DNA of 64,000 nt from Mya arenaria (lineage: Eukaryota > Mollusca > Bivalvia > Myida > Myidae). The stretch spans positions 72,960,402 to 73,024,401 of the forward strand of contig NC_069124.1 in assembly GCF_026914265.1 (NCBI RefSeq), read 5' to 3'. The notes beneath the pieces were generated by a model. The model was not told the origin of the DNA and ran no database searches. It worked only from the letters and a program-made list of their open reading frames with translations. This document shows positions 34,912-48,092 of this stretch, one piece after another; position 1 is the stretch's first letter; each line of letters starts with the position of its first letter. Made by a program: the position numbers and the translations under genes.

Positions 34912-37900
34912 TCATCTTTGTTGTAACAGTCTCTCAATGGCTTGATTCACATCACCGAACGTTGCTTGTAGGGCTGAAATAGTACACAGATATGCAAATG
35001 AAACTTTATCAGCGTAAATCTGCATACTTACGCAATATTCTGTATATCAATATCTAGTTAAAAAAAATAACATTGGGAATTTTTTTAATTCAAATAATTT
35101 ATAAACATCAGAAAGAAACTTCAGATATGCTTCAGTTCTAATAAAATACCAATAAGCTTGAGGTTACAACCAGTGTCTGAGTAAACATTGCACAATAGTG
35201 ATAAGGATATCAAAGAAATACGAAACTTTCATAACGCCGTATGAAATTGAAACACAAAAGAGATGAGCTAAAACTAGGATTTGGTAAACAAAATGAATGA
35301 CTCTATACCTCTTATATTAGCTTCCCGGTCTACAAATCCCATCATAGCAAGTTGATCTAGTTGGTTTGCAAATCTTTGCTCAGGGGGCTGGCTCTGAAGT
35401 TGAAGCGTCAAAAGGTGAATGGAATTATAATTATGTACTATTTTTATGATTTAATGTACATAATTATTAAATACAGATAGCTTTTATTAATACAGACATT
35501 TATGGTTAATGAGACAAGCAATTATTAAACTGGGAGTTGTTAAGATTTCAGGGTAGTTTAGACTGTATCATGAAAATACACCAAAGGCAGTAATCAAACT
35601 TAGCCATAGCCCACATGCCCAAGCTTGTGAAAACACAATCAGGGTTTTGTTTCATGTTAATATTCTCTGGCCTGTAGGTAATACTCTTATATTTATATAT
35701 ACCTTTTTAAGCTACAATTCAGGCTTGTTCAAGAAAAATATTAATCTTGATGACTTAAAGGGAATTATTTTGCAAGGGAAGTTATCAACTCATTATACCA
35801 AGTGTGTTTGCTGTCAAGAGTTGTCTTGACATGGTCATTTGTTGACAAATTACCAGCATTTCTACCTAATTTCAGACCTTAATTTATAACTACAATGTCA
35901 CTCACCGCATTTCCCTGTGCCATCATGCCCATCATCTGTGTCATCATGTTGCTGAATGGGTCCACTCCCCCTGGCGTAGCGGGGGTCGTGGTAGGGCCCA
36001 TATTACCAGTTGTGCCAGCTGGGGGTGAAATGAAGAAAATTTAGACAAATTTCTTAAGAGAAAGTGAACATTTAACTTATCATTTAGGACTGTTTTTAAT
36101 GAATATAATAATCTTATACAAGAAACGATATCTATTTCATAACTTACAAGCTGTAGTGGTAGCTGTAGCAGAGGATGTTTCTGTGGTGCTACCGGTGGTT
36201 GCTGAGGTGGTGCTGGTTGATGTTGTTGTTGTCCCAGTTGTTGTGGAGCCACCAACCATTCCTGGAGGGAAGGAAGGTGCCATTCCTGCTGGCAACCCCA
36301 TACTGTTTGGGAAAACAACAACATGAAATGTATGAAAAGAAAGACATTATAAATTTGATGACAAAGAGGTACTTCATAATTTACATATTATGGCCTTAAA
36401 TGAACAATCATTTTGGTGATAATTATCTCCTGATATATATCATTTTTGGGTGGTTTGAAAATTTTTAACTACAATCTTGCAATTTAATACTTGAAAATCT
36501 CTATTTACAGTCTGAACCTTAAAGAAATGATTTTCTGAACAAACTTTTGTATTATCTAGCTACAAAAGAAAGTATATGCTTGGCAATTTTATAACTATGT
36601 GAATACAGTCAAAACTTTTGCACCTACTTAGGAAAGAGCCCAGGGGCCTCGGAGTTGAGAGTCTGCATACCCTGCATCACCTGCTGCATGGCTTCTAGCG
36701 CCCGCGGGTTGGTCATCATGTTCTGAACTGTTGGGTTCTGCATCTGTGTTAAGAAACAATAAATTTTCTGTTAAAACAACACCTATCACATAAGTGATGA
36801 CTACAACCTGCATGCTGCCTTGACGAAGGATGTGACTGATAAGACTCTGGCAAATATTGAACTTAAAAGTCATTATAGAAGTTTTGTGATCAATATTATG
36901 GATTACAGACTGCCTTCATACTGATATACAAATATTCCTGAGCACACCTGTTGTAACATGGTAGGCAGCTGTTGTTGGAATTGCTCCCTCAGCTGGGGAT
37001 TGCTGGCAAACATGGGGTTGGTCCCAAGGATCTGGTTTGCGAGTTCTGGGTTGGCAGTCATTGACTCCATCATAGACTGCATGTAAGGTGCCTGCAGCAT
37101 ATTCTGCATGAGCTGGGGGTTGGACGACATCTGGGACATGAGGCTGGACATCCCCGGTGTGTTGAACATACCTGCAACAGAATGACCACAAGAAATGTAG
37201 GTTATGTCATTTTACGTTTGTGTAGCAACAATGTAAAAGCATTAATTCTATCATTATCCTTGCTCAAAGGCAGACATTCAAGCCCAAAGCAACTGGCCAA
37301 GAAAGTGCGTATGCTTCGCCGTGTGGTCAACTGGACTAATCTTTCTTTTCACATCAGCAGCCTCAAATTATTTATTTAAAAGCCTCCTGATATTCACAGA
37401 TACTGAAGCTAATATTGTCTGTTTTAAAAGAGACTAGGAGGCTGCCACCTCAGTGGTTCCCTTACCAAACTGTCCCTGCGCCTGTGAGGTGGTGGACGTG
37501 GTGCTGGTTGATGTTGTGGAGCTGGTAGAGCCTGATGTGCCGCCTGACTGCGGGGCCCAAGGGTTGGGCAGGGGGTCTGTGTTCTCACGGCCAGCCTGGG
37601 TACCAGCAGAGTCTGGAATGTAAAATATTAACAGCTATGTGTTCATTCCTGGATAGATCAACACAAAATAATTGTTTGCTTGTTGTTTTTTAAACTTAAA
37701 ACATATATCAACTCACCAACATTTGAACTGTCCAAAAATGTGATACAGTTAAATACTTATAACATGGTGGTGTAGTCAAGTGTGTTTGTCATGTTGTTTA
37801 TGACTTGTCACTCAAAATCAAGGTATTAACTGGTCGGAGAGCAAATATGTTTAACCACTGAACATACCTCCAGATACAAGGCCGGAGAAAGGGTTGGAGC

Positions 37901-40900
37901 CAAATCCCTCCTGTGCAGCATTCATCATAGGCTCCTGGATGTCGGTGTACATGCGCTGGAGGGCATTGAACCCACCTGGTATACTCTGAAATAGGATGGA
38001 AATCATATATTTGTTTAACAGGTTACACTAATTATTACCAACTATTTCACAGTGAAGGCACTCAAGTTCATATATATCAATTACTTATTTGAACATTTCA
38101 TCACAAAAATATATATTCTATCTATTTAAAGACTTTTTCTGTGCTCAGACAGACATCTGATTACAATTTTTTGTATCTATTTATTAACATCAGATTCTGT
38201 TCGAAGAAAACCAAATGATATAAAACTGTATACAATAATCATCAAAGCCTGATAGTGAGACTGTAAAATAATGCTAAGTGTAAATGGTCACCTCCAGATT
38301 GCTCATGGCTCGATCCTGGGACCTCATCAGTTCCTGCAACATGGATGGGTTTCTGGCAAGCTCCAAGGTCTGTAATGAAAATGTCATGATGAAATAGTGA
38401 AGAATGTTCTACAAAGATTAAGAGTATACTAATTTACAAAGCAAATGTGTCTTTAATTCACTCACTATCTATAACATAGATTTCAGAAGGAAAATATGAG
38501 CTATTTAAATGTGTTTCTCCAACTTTGCATTGCAGTTCTAAAGCAAAACAGTGTAAGGGAGACAACTACTATATTTCTATCTGAAGATATTTCTATCCAA
38601 CTCAATTTCCAATAATATGAACTTCATGTCCTTTTGAAATGATTATGAGACCTATAAATAATGCAAACCTGTCTCATGAGTTCAGGGTTGTTCAACATGT
38701 GTGTGATTTCTGGATTTCTCTGAAAACAGAACAATGGCAGTGTATCAAACTTATCAATATACAACATAGATTAATCTTTTAGAAGACAAGACATAGACCT
38801 AGCAGATGTTTATCATCAATCAATGAATCTCCATTATTCCAAATAAATGACACTGTTGTTGTTGTTGCCATTGAATACCTTGAAAAGATAAGTGGAAACA
38901 GAGGTATCCAGTTTCCAGTGAAACTTTCCACACATACAATGTAGAACTCTGACTTTCTCACCTCCATAACATCTCTCATCTGTGGGTTAGCCATCATGAG
39001 CTGCCTCATGACATCCGGGTTGGACATCATCTGTTGTACAAATGGGTTCTCCATCATCTGACGCAACATTTCTGGGTTCTGCGTCACCTGGTGGGGATAC
39101 AAAGGACTTGAGGGCATATCTTAGTGCATTCATTTAGAATACCTGACAGATGTTTAGTATGAAAATTCCCAGAGTCTTATTTTTAATTCAACGTATCTCT
39201 TTATTAGGCAATTTTCTTTGAATGCATTCACACATACATAAGACATAATGATATAGCTTGATCAACCATATTTTTGTAAATCCATCTTTACAGGTAAGAT
39301 GAATAAATGCTGGTGAGGCTTACAAGAATTCTATGGAAGCATTTGTACCTGTTGTTGCATACGCTGCTGCATCTCCATGAAGTTAGCAGAGCCCATGCCA
39401 ATATTACTGAGCCCGGCAAGCCCTCCCATGCTGCCAAGCCCAAATGGGGACGCACTCACATCTGGGGCAGCTGGTCGACTGGGCTACAATCATGCAACAA
39501 AACTTACTATCATGATTAAATTTCCATGATCTATAATAAAACTTTGTTAACTTGTTCTTCTGTATTTTTTCACAACGTCATAAACGTTCAAACATGCACT
39601 TCTGTAAGCTCCTGTCCATATGTAAATTGAATCTAGGTGAACATATAATTTTGCCTCTTTAAATGTGTTGAACAAGGCTCTCTGAACTCAAATATTAATT
39701 TTTAATACATGTATTTACCGGTACTGAGGGTGTGGTTGTTGTGGTGGGTGTGTCAGCTGGTCCAGGGCTGGCAGCAGTTGTCTAAAATACACAGTAATAT
39801 GCATATATATATATATATATATCCTTTAAAATTATTCTAATCATGTACTAGTACTTGGAAATGTGTGTGTGCATACTTCCATTTGAGGCGCTTTGTAAAC
39901 ACTGAAGATGATGATTGCTACATGTATGCAGGGACATGCACTGACTTTCATAGATGCAAAATGGCTTATATCATTTCATAAAACACGATATTTCCTTTAT
40001 ACATAAAATGATCTATACTTGTGTATAGTGTTTGTAGTCAACTCAAATATTAAATAAAATTTGCTGTGTACTTGAAAACATAAATAATCTAGATTGCTTT
40101 TTTGAAAAAGCGCTTGTCTCCCCTATTGTGTGGTTGTAGCTGAGAAAAAAATAAATGATGGACATGAAATTTGTAATTTTGGACTGGAGACGAACCAATA
40201 ATGAAGTTTGGCTTATTCACCCGTATTAAAAAGTTAAGAGAAGAAAGTGTTGTTGATTAATCTTGGAAAATGTAAATGAAGTTTGTATTGTTTGAAGTTC
40301 CTCGGCGCAAGTGTTATTCAATTATTGATCAGAAACTATTTTTCAGCTCAAGGTCTTCGTGACCTTGACCTTTGACCTACTGATCACAAAATCAATAGGG
40401 GTCAACTGCATGACAAACTTACATACCAAGTTCCTGGGTGCAAGCATTCTTTAGTTACTGAGTGGTAACCGTTTCTCAACCTCAAGGTCACGACAACCTT
40501 GACCTTTGACCTACTGATCTCAAATTATATAGGGGTCATCTACTAGTCATGACCAACTAGCATAGCAAGTATGAAGTTCCTGGGTGCAAGCGTTCTTTAA
40601 TTATTGAACGGAAATGAAGTGTGACGTACAAACTGACTGACAGATAGATCACAAAATCAATAGGGGTCATTGACTAGTCATGACCAACTTGCATACCAAG
40701 TATGAAGTTCCTGGGTGCAAGCGTTCTTTAGTTATTGAGCGGAAACCATTTCTTCACCTAAAGGTCACGGTGACCTTGACCTTTGACCTACTGATCTCAA
40801 AATCAATAGGAGTCATCTACTAGTCATGACCAACTAGCATACCAAGTATGAAGTTCCTGGGTACAAGCGTTCTTTAGTTATTGAGCAGAAATCATTTTTA

Positions 40901-43900
40901 AGCTTAAGGTCACCGCCAACATATCGTTTTTTAACCTCAAATTTACTGCGACCTTGACCTTTGGCCTACTGATCACAAAATCAATAGGGGTCATCTACTA
41001 TTCATGAACAACCAGCATACTAAGTATGAAGTTGCTGGGTCTAAGCGTTCTATAGTTATTGAGCGGAAACGAAGTGTGACGAACAGACTGACGGACAGGG
41101 CAAAAACAATATGTCTCCCCATGAATGGGGGAGACATAATTCTAGGCATGTTTAAATGCATGTTTGATATAAAAACAGCATGTATAAAACACTCACCTTG
41201 TTAGCTGACTTAATGACCAGGTGAATTGTAAGACCATCTTTAATGCCATGTTGTTTCAGAGTGTCATTCTCTTTCAATATTTTACCAGCAAAAATAAGAC
41301 AGAGCTGTTCAATTGGGGATTTGAACTTCTCTCCAACTAACTCCTTCAGCTGAAAAAATAATAAAACAAAATAAAATAAAAAAATTGTTGACACCCTTTG
41401 TTACGAAGCACAACATTGGAACATATCTCATACTTTCTATTCTTTCATATGATTAGGATAATACTCTGGGGTCAAAATAAGCACAAGACTGCCATGCTTG
41501 ACTGGCTTGTTCAAAATTTGAACTTTATTTTGTGGGCTGCCAATAGTTTCTCGAAATTAGTGAGTTTAGCTTAATCCTGTTATTTCTAGAAACAGGCTCT
41601 GGTGACAATTTTTCAAGCAAAGCAGTTATGTAAGGATTCAGGCTTGTTGATATTGAATTGTTTTCATTCATATTTTGATGGCCAAGTACATTGTAGCTCG
41701 CTGCTGTCATCAATCAATATTTCATTACATAATGAAGAAATATAATCTATCGAATTGAATGGTGTCAGGTAAAGGCCCAGTGCCAGAAACTCTCCATTGT
41801 TTTCAGACAATGTTATAAGGCTGAACCTTGAAAGAATTAATAACAGGGAAAAGAGTATCATTATGTCCTTTTAATATATTTGGGTGTTTAATTTAGGACT
41901 TCTTCTTAGTTCTTTTAAGCTTTATTCCACTAATAAAGCTTAAAAGAACTAAGAAGAAGTTCATGAGATATTTATGAAGTTAAACAGTTTACTGTACACA
42001 ATAATTACTTGTATCTTTTTACCAAAAGCCTGGTTGTCACAGAATGTGTCAAATATTACCATTTACACTTCAAAGCTCATTTTTTTTTAATTTACTAGCC
42101 ATATAAGCTACACTGTACAACACACATATGATATAAACATGTCATATCATTCATCGCATGTGCGTAAAGTAAGGAAAATTGAACGTCAAATTGGAAACTA
42201 GCTTTAAATTGATAGTACAACACGCAGGATCATTTGATGAACAGAAGGGTATTATGTAAGGCACTTAATTCAATAAGGCCAGAGTTTTTATATCTTTAGA
42301 TTTACGGGAGCGCCGTACCTAAATATTTCAAAACCCAAATAAAAATAAAATTCATTTTCGTAGTATTATTTTTATTTTTTCCGACGAACGTTGCTCCAAT
42401 GTTAAGAACAAAATAAAATTAGTGTTCTATAACCCGTATCTCAGAACCAACTGGTGTACCAATTGTCATTCATTATCGGTCTTTTTACTGCACAAACCAC
42501 GTAAACCAGTCGGAAATACGCGGAGAAACAGAACAGGTACCCGTTACCATAACAACGTCCTGTCAAAAGTGAAAGTACTTTTTGTCATACCCCTTATTTC
42601 TCGCAATTTCTGCAGCTATATAGAAATGTTTTTCTACAAAAAACGTTCCGATGTTTCATTATTTAAATCAAACCGTGGTGAACTTAAAGCGTGTTTATTG
42701 TGATTTTTTTTTGTAGATTCAGTATGTTGTTCGCGTTTCGTGGAATGATTGCGAAACTTCCGGTCAAAATAAGGAGACAGAAATTCTTGGGTTGTATTGT
42801 CTATTAAAAGTCGTTGGCGCACGTCGTATATTAACAAGGATGAATTGGATTACAGCGCAAAAATGTATAGCTTCTGACAAACACAAACTGCAAAATGATA
42901 TCGTGTTCATCATAGTCAAAATGGATATTTTTTTCTGAATTTGACTCTGGGGAGCATTGAACACACTGCTTCACAATCACATATTTGAAGAGAAAAACAC
43001 AAGGTATCGTGATATTCGTAGTTGTTTATTAGTTTAATAATGATTTCGAATTTAAATCGTTATAGAATACTGAAAATGATGTAATAATAACATAGTGTGT
43101 GTTTCCGATAAAAGAGAAAAAATCTGAACATAAGATATCTGGCAGTCAGTGCAAGAAGTCAAACTTATCCGTTGCTTATTGCCAACGGGCATAGCTGGAA
43201 TTAGAAGGATATTTTTCAGGACTGATTCTAAAATCAGTTCTTAGACCTGTTTTTTTTAAACATATAACACTTGTAAAATTTATCTGAATGCTCCCGAATT
43301 TTCTTTGGTGAAGTACATAAATGTAGATTTTGACTGTCTGTGTATCCGTAAGCCCTGTCAAACTTTGAAGTGAAGAGGAATTTCCATCAGGGCTTCTACT
43401 TTTTTTGGTTATATTTTCTATATAAAAACCACATCACGGTAAATTGTCACGGTGCTATTTCGTTAAAGACAGAAAAAACACATTTGACCTCCTTATTATA
43501 CCGTGTCTGAAACTGTGTTCAATGTTTGATTACTTCACAATGGAAAGGATATGCTTATATTGTGGGCAAAAGGTTAGAATTGGCCATTTAAACTTCTTTA
43601 TTACACTGACATGTTTCATAAAATCCATGGGTTGATAATATATGCACCTCATATGCATAGGTGCATTCGAACAAATATATACAATTAATTTCAATGAGCG
43701 CTTGAACTCACAGTGTTGAGGTCAATATTTTCAGTCATTAAAGGGATCTTTTAATTATGCTTTTGAAACTTTGTGGTGATCTATCACCCTTTTTTTAGCC
43801 TATGAAATAGCTGACACAAGTAAGGTGTGTTTTGTCTTCATGATATAAGAAGTTTTAAAAAATAAAAAAAATCGGAGAAAAATCCGTTTTATTTTTATTT

Positions 43901-45662
43901 ATTTCTCCTTTGGGACATTTTATGCATTTTATTTTTATTTTTATTTCCTCCTCCTTACCCAACTTTTTGAAAAATCTCCCGTAAATCTAAAGATAAAAAA
44001 CTCTGGCCTAAGTAGCTTGGATAACATCAAAAAAGCAACGCCCCTGCAAGTTTATAACAGTAACTCACTTTCATCTTTCTTTAAGTTCTATGACGTGTAA
44101 AGTTGCACAAAATGTATTCATTCATTTAGTCTTGTCTACTGACTTATATATGCAGGGGATAGAATCAGTACTTAGACACATAAAAACAAATCAATTTTTT
44201 CAAATAGGATAATGCTCATCATCAGTCTAGACCAGAAGATACAGCCCAGATCAGCAGACCATACAGAGCAGATTGAAAGACGATACTGCAAGTGTTATAT
44301 GTTGAAACTGACCAGAGGATGAAATCTATTATGACCTAGATAATAAAATTATGTGGGCCCCAAACAGCCCAGATCGTAGCATCATATGACAGTGACTGGG
44401 AAACCCAAGGTTTGCGATATTTGCTAATAAAATACAAAAAATATCCCAGAGAAACTCCATCTGATTAGAACATTGTTTTATCATGTCTAGTGAGATTAAG
44501 AAGCATATGATTTTTCCCATTTTTGTTTTAAAAGTTTGCTCCAGGCTGTCCTTTTCATGAATAAGGTTTTACCAAAAACGGACAATAACCTTCATTTACA
44601 GCCAATGAGTTTACTTTATTTGCCTCTAATAAGTTCCACTCTTAAAAGTAAAGAAAACCAGGTTTACAACAAACAACAAAAAAGGTGAGGACTGATATAC
44701 CCAGTATAAAAAAACCTGGCTGTCATCCAGACGCATGCAGGTTGCCTAAAGACAGAAGACCTCTACTGACCTGTTTTACAGCCAAAGTTATGCTACACAT
44801 CTATGAGACTCTATAGCGAATTTATCTGATATATTCTCAGTAACATTTTACTATTTTTATTATTTCTATTGCTTTCAAAATCAAAATTTAACCTTAATTA
44901 TAATCTTTATTAAATTAAATGCCTAAGTGAAATGACGTTATCTATTTGATGAGAAACACATTAAATTACTTTTGTGAATTTCCATTCTTCTCGGCCTCGT
45001 GCTATCTAGTAATCGAAGTTGAAAACTACACCTATAATAGCCAGTGTCAATAATGACGTTAATTTATATGTTATATTCTCAGTGACATATTATTTCTATT
45101 GTTTAAATCAAAATGTTGTCTTAATTATAATCTTTATTAAATTAATACTTAAGTTGTTATCTATTTGATGATTACGCATAAATTACTGACGCTATAGACG
45201 CTATATGCTTTAACCCGGAATCCTGATCGGAACAACTACCCACTTTTGATACTAAACAATTTGTACGTGAAGGATTTGCCATATCAAAAATAAAGAAAAA
45301 ATCCGTCAACGTACAATTATTTGGACTAAATTTGTAATTAGCCCATAAAAACGTACACCTTTGAGTCATTCTAAGATGTTTTTTGTATCGCGTTAAAATC
45401 AGAGTGTGGACTAAAAAATGTGTTATAAATCATATACGAGTTGTGAAAGTTGAAATAAAAAATATCTTCGAATTGACTGTCAATAATAATGAACTTTAAA
45501 TGTATTGATGAGATGGGACAAAACAGAAAGGTGAAAGCCATGAAAATTAACCTTCTTAACATCTGCATTTTCGTCTATCTTAATCTCTTGTTTCTCTTTC
45601 GGCGTTTTCACAGTAATTGTGATTTCAGTTCCAGAATTTTCGGTCTGTTCAGAGTCAGCCAT
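34912..45662 (-). CDS. UBQLN: Ubiquilin, complete (15 coding exons, 578 aa)
   Basis: Shuttle factor that carries ubiquitinated clients to the proteasome and chaperones membrane proteins. Exons: 45552-45662, 41197-41349, 39719-39781, 39349-39483, 38962-39087, 38669-38719, 38292-38369, 37868-37985, 37466-37612, 36948-37171, 36628-36743, 36148-36302, 35906-36018, 35309-35393, 34912-34973 (TGA). They sum to 1737 nt with all phases agreeing. Domains: ubiquitin-like (about residues 13-85; [14 protein letters not shown]), STI1 repeats (about 155-239 and 329-442; Met/Asn/Pro-rich, as [18 protein letters not shown]), UBA (about 534-578; [19 protein letters not shown]). A Thr/Ser-rich linker spans exons 9 and 12-13. 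Human UBQLN1 has 589 residues; no PXX repeat of the UBQLN2 kind is seen. In exon 11 an in-frame TAG overlaps the donor (AA, then GTAGGT): skipping that splice would end the protein after the STI1 region. Confidence 0.96.
39803..39822. repeat. (AT)n microsatellite
   Basis: Ten AT units in ubiquilin intron 2, 21 bp upstream of exon 3 in gene sense. Confidence 0.85.
40290..41140. repeat. Tandem array rich in AGGTCA half-sites, in ubiquilin intron 2
   Basis: About five copies of a unit near 150 bp: TGACCTTGACCTTTGACC, then CTACTGATCACAAAATCAAT, AGGGGTCA, CCAAGTATGAAGTTCCTGGG, and GCGTTCTTTAGTTATTGAGC. Each unit holds TGACCTTTGACCT or a variant, which read inverted is AGGTCAAAGGTCA, the DR1 consensus. 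The downstream end is GACTGACGGACAGGGC followed by a hairpin pairing TATGTCTCCCC with GGGGGAGACATA (41111-41138). The last feature and the tandem inner structure suggest a dispersed element; the same type recurs at 49615-50990. Confidence 0.8.
41898..41960. repeat. Perfect 29-bp inverted repeat with 5-nt loop
   Basis: Arms 41898-41926 and 41932-41960 are exact complements (ACTTCTTCTTAGTTCTTTTA and so on) around CCACT. It lies in ubiquilin intron 1 and would form a hairpin in the pre-mRNA. Confidence 0.9.
42277..44008. mobile_element. Non-autonomous TIR transposon (1.73 kb) in ubiquilin intron 1
   Basis: Terminal inverted repeats of about 34 bp start GGCCAGAGTTTTTATATCTT on the left and match the inverted right end with a 1-nt length difference, through GATTTACGGGAG. 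TAA on both sides (42274-42276, 44009-44011) is a 3-bp target duplication, pointing to PIF/Harbinger. Subterminal A-rich AAATAAAAATAAA blocks occur on both sides. Open frames inside are short with no transposase features. Confidence 0.85.
44826..45190. repeat. Local duplication of about 150 bp in ubiquilin intron 1
   Basis: About 44826-44970 and 45064-45190 share TTATATTCTCAGTGACAT-like starts, CTTAATTATAATCTTTATTA and GTTATCTATTTGATGA in the same order. They are separated by roughly 90 bp and have diverged by small indels. Confidence 0.7.
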
Positions 45663-46429
45663 TTTGATTATTTTTGTGGCGTACTTCCGGTTTTATTTAC
45701 CAGAAAGAAAAAATAAGAAAAAGATAATCGATGAAACTTGTTTTCACTGATGAAAATTGTTAGTATATTTCTAATGAAGTAAAAAAGACCCAACCCTATT
45801 GTGCAATAGTCAATTAATGACAAATATTCGACTAGGTGAATCGAATTTGTTTATGGAAATAAAGTTTTACAGTAATATTGATGGTAATTTAAATTAATTG
45901 TTGATGGTTGTAGATATTTAGGATCAAACTGTTAGTTTTAATTACGATGGTAGTTTCTTTTAATTCAACCAATATTTTTGCGAACAGGCTAGAAAAGCAA
46001 TGTTTAGTTTGCTTAAAGCAATTTAAAGGCCAGAAAGTTACAATTAAGTATCGTTTTATCTTTTTGATACATCGGTGCATGAGTCTAATATTGTAATACG
46101 AAACAGATGTCTGTGGTTGTGATGACCTCAGTATATTGTACGTATATTTCGATGCAGTTTTGTAAACTTTTGTTAAATATTAAATTGTCTACTTCTAAAG
46201 TTATAAGGTTAACTTGATGTTTTACCTTTGGCTGCTGCTGTTAAATCAAGAGTCATTGACTAGGTGGTGTAGAATAGTTAATACTAAGAATGATAAACTC
46301 AATGGTTATAATTATAATGTATAAAGTGTTGGTTGTTAAAATGCGTATTCTTGTCTTACGATTAAGGGTGTTCACTACAACAATTGGCTGTGCATATTAT
46401 TGGTTTACTGAATCTGCACCCCATCCTAT
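45663..46429. other. Ubiquilin upstream region
   Basis: Presumed 5' UTR and promoter of ubiquilin, reading leftward from 45662; I could not pick a transcription start. AT-rich beyond about 45720. Confidence 0.4.
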
Positions 46430-46862
46430 ATATTTACATACTATTGTTAGACATAGAATTAAAGATCAGTTTATGACTTTGATTGAATAACTACAGACAT
46501 CAAGAAATTGTTTGCAATATAGAATATTTAGAACTGATTTTCTATTGAAAAATGCTTTGTTTTACTACCAAAAGACCTTGCATTGTCACTCTATCACTCT
46601 AGATGCCGAAATAGCAATCTTGGTTAGATATATTGCTGATCTTTAACAAAGAAATTGCCGTCTTGTGATAAATGTTCTGTTGCTGACGAGTTTCATTATA
46701 TTAACTTAAATTATCTAGTCATGTGTTGTTATAATGTCTTACAGTTTGTTTTAATATGTATTTTTGTGTATGTTTCAGATGTTTGTACATGAATCTTAAG
46801 TTGCGTTGTTCTATGCAGATCCTTCTATGGGCCTATGTTTTGAATAAACTGAAACTGAAACG
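46430..46862 (+). mobile_element. 3'-end relic of a LINE (C-terminal zinc-knuckle region and tail)
   Basis: Frames on the plus strand carry RHRIKDQF, then CLQYRIF, then CRNSN, and finally CDKCSVADEFHYI. This is the order seen in the C-terminal CxxC...DEFHF region of many molluscan LINEs. Frames change several times. The end ATGTTTTGAATAAACTGAAA resembles a LINE 3' terminus. Old and inactive. Confidence 0.55.
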
Positions 46863-47570
46863 TGATGTCTTCCCGATAGCCAGGAATTCAGCTCAGTTCT
46901 TGTACCCCCTTTGCAGCACTGCCCATACACAATAGACGGGGAACCAACTCTCGAAGTGGTAGCCACAAACACACAATGTTATCGCTAATTGTATGGTCTA
47001 GAATGAATTTCGAATGCTATTTTCAGATTGAATTTATTATTTTTGGGACCAAATACTGATAATGTTTCACAAACCATAAGACTAAGTATATCTAACAACA
47101 TATTCGTCACAAAAGTACGTTGTTCAAACAATGAGTCATACTCTTGTGGTGGGCCGCAACTTTACTCAGGGCTGATCCCCCCACTGCATGTTTTTGCCGT
47201 GTTTTCTATAGGCGGGTAATCAAATTATGGCGTCATATTTGAAACTGTGCTAAATTTTAAGTATTAAGTTGTTAACGACTATGCGATGTACGTACATGTA
47301 CTTATAGGAAGCAGGTAGGCAGTTTCATTCGCTGGAAATGTAGGTTATATTCTAAAATATTAGACCGACCCTAAAAAATCGCCCTTACCCAAAAAATGTT
47401 ATTGTTTCAATTGCAAAGGCCATTGAAAGCTTGATGATATCAATGTTTTATCCAGTACAGCCCACTGCTTTGAACAACATAGCTTTATTTCGACACATTC
47501 TTGCGGTAATTTATCTTTAATCACTCTCCGACGCATTTATATATAAGCATATTTTAGGTTTAATATTGTA
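46863..47570. other. Intergenic, nothing recognised
   Basis: No gene, RNA or clear repeat was recognised. Confidence 0.4.
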
Positions 47571-47960
47571 TGCGACAAGGATATGATTCAAATGCAGTTC
47601 TTTGTGACATGTACGATCTGTTGCCCAAAGTCCCCTCATTTTATATAGAAGGCGACAGATCCGCTTCAGTTCATCATGCCCGAATGCGTAATAATTGCAG
47701 CAACTCAAATTCCGATCTTTACAATAATCATATCGCAATTTCCCCTAACTGTGTCTGTGGTACAGAAATTGAAGAGGCTGAACACTTCCTTTTCAAATGT
47801 AGTCGGTTTACTGCACAACGGCGTCAATTATTCCTTCAAACTAGGCAATAATTCACTGAATACCAATAAATTACTACACGGCTACAGTAATCTGAATGAC
47901 GAACAGAATACATACAAAAAGTACAAACATAAATTGTTGCAACTTAAAGATGTAAAATAA
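47571..47960 (+). mobile_element. 3'-end relic of a second LINE (C-terminal zinc-knuckle region)
   Basis: The plus-strand frame reads HHARMRNNCSNSNSDLYNNH, then CVCGTEIEEAEHFLFKCSRF, typical of the C-terminal CxCG...E-HF-F-C motif of LINE ORF2. After a frameshift near 47840 the tail continues as LLHGYSNLNDEQNTYKKYKH to TAA at about 47960. It is 5' truncated and broken. Confidence 0.7.
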
Positions 47961-48052
47961 ATGGAGTTGAGTAGTCTGCTTATCATTATACTAGCCCACG
48001 GGGTCTTGGCGACAACAGCTTCGTTTACACGTTTCTTTTCTCAGTCTATCTG

Positions 48053-48054
<2 letters not shown>

Positions 48055-48091
<37 letters not shown>
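48055..48091. repeat. (CT)n microsatellite
   Basis: Uninterrupted CT dinucleotides after TGTCTCG. Confidence 0.95.

Positions 48092-48092
<1 letters not shown>

Noticed and set aside
36099-36399. Plus-strand Val/Leu-rich open frames
   Set aside because: Antisense of the Thr-rich ubiquilin exon 12.
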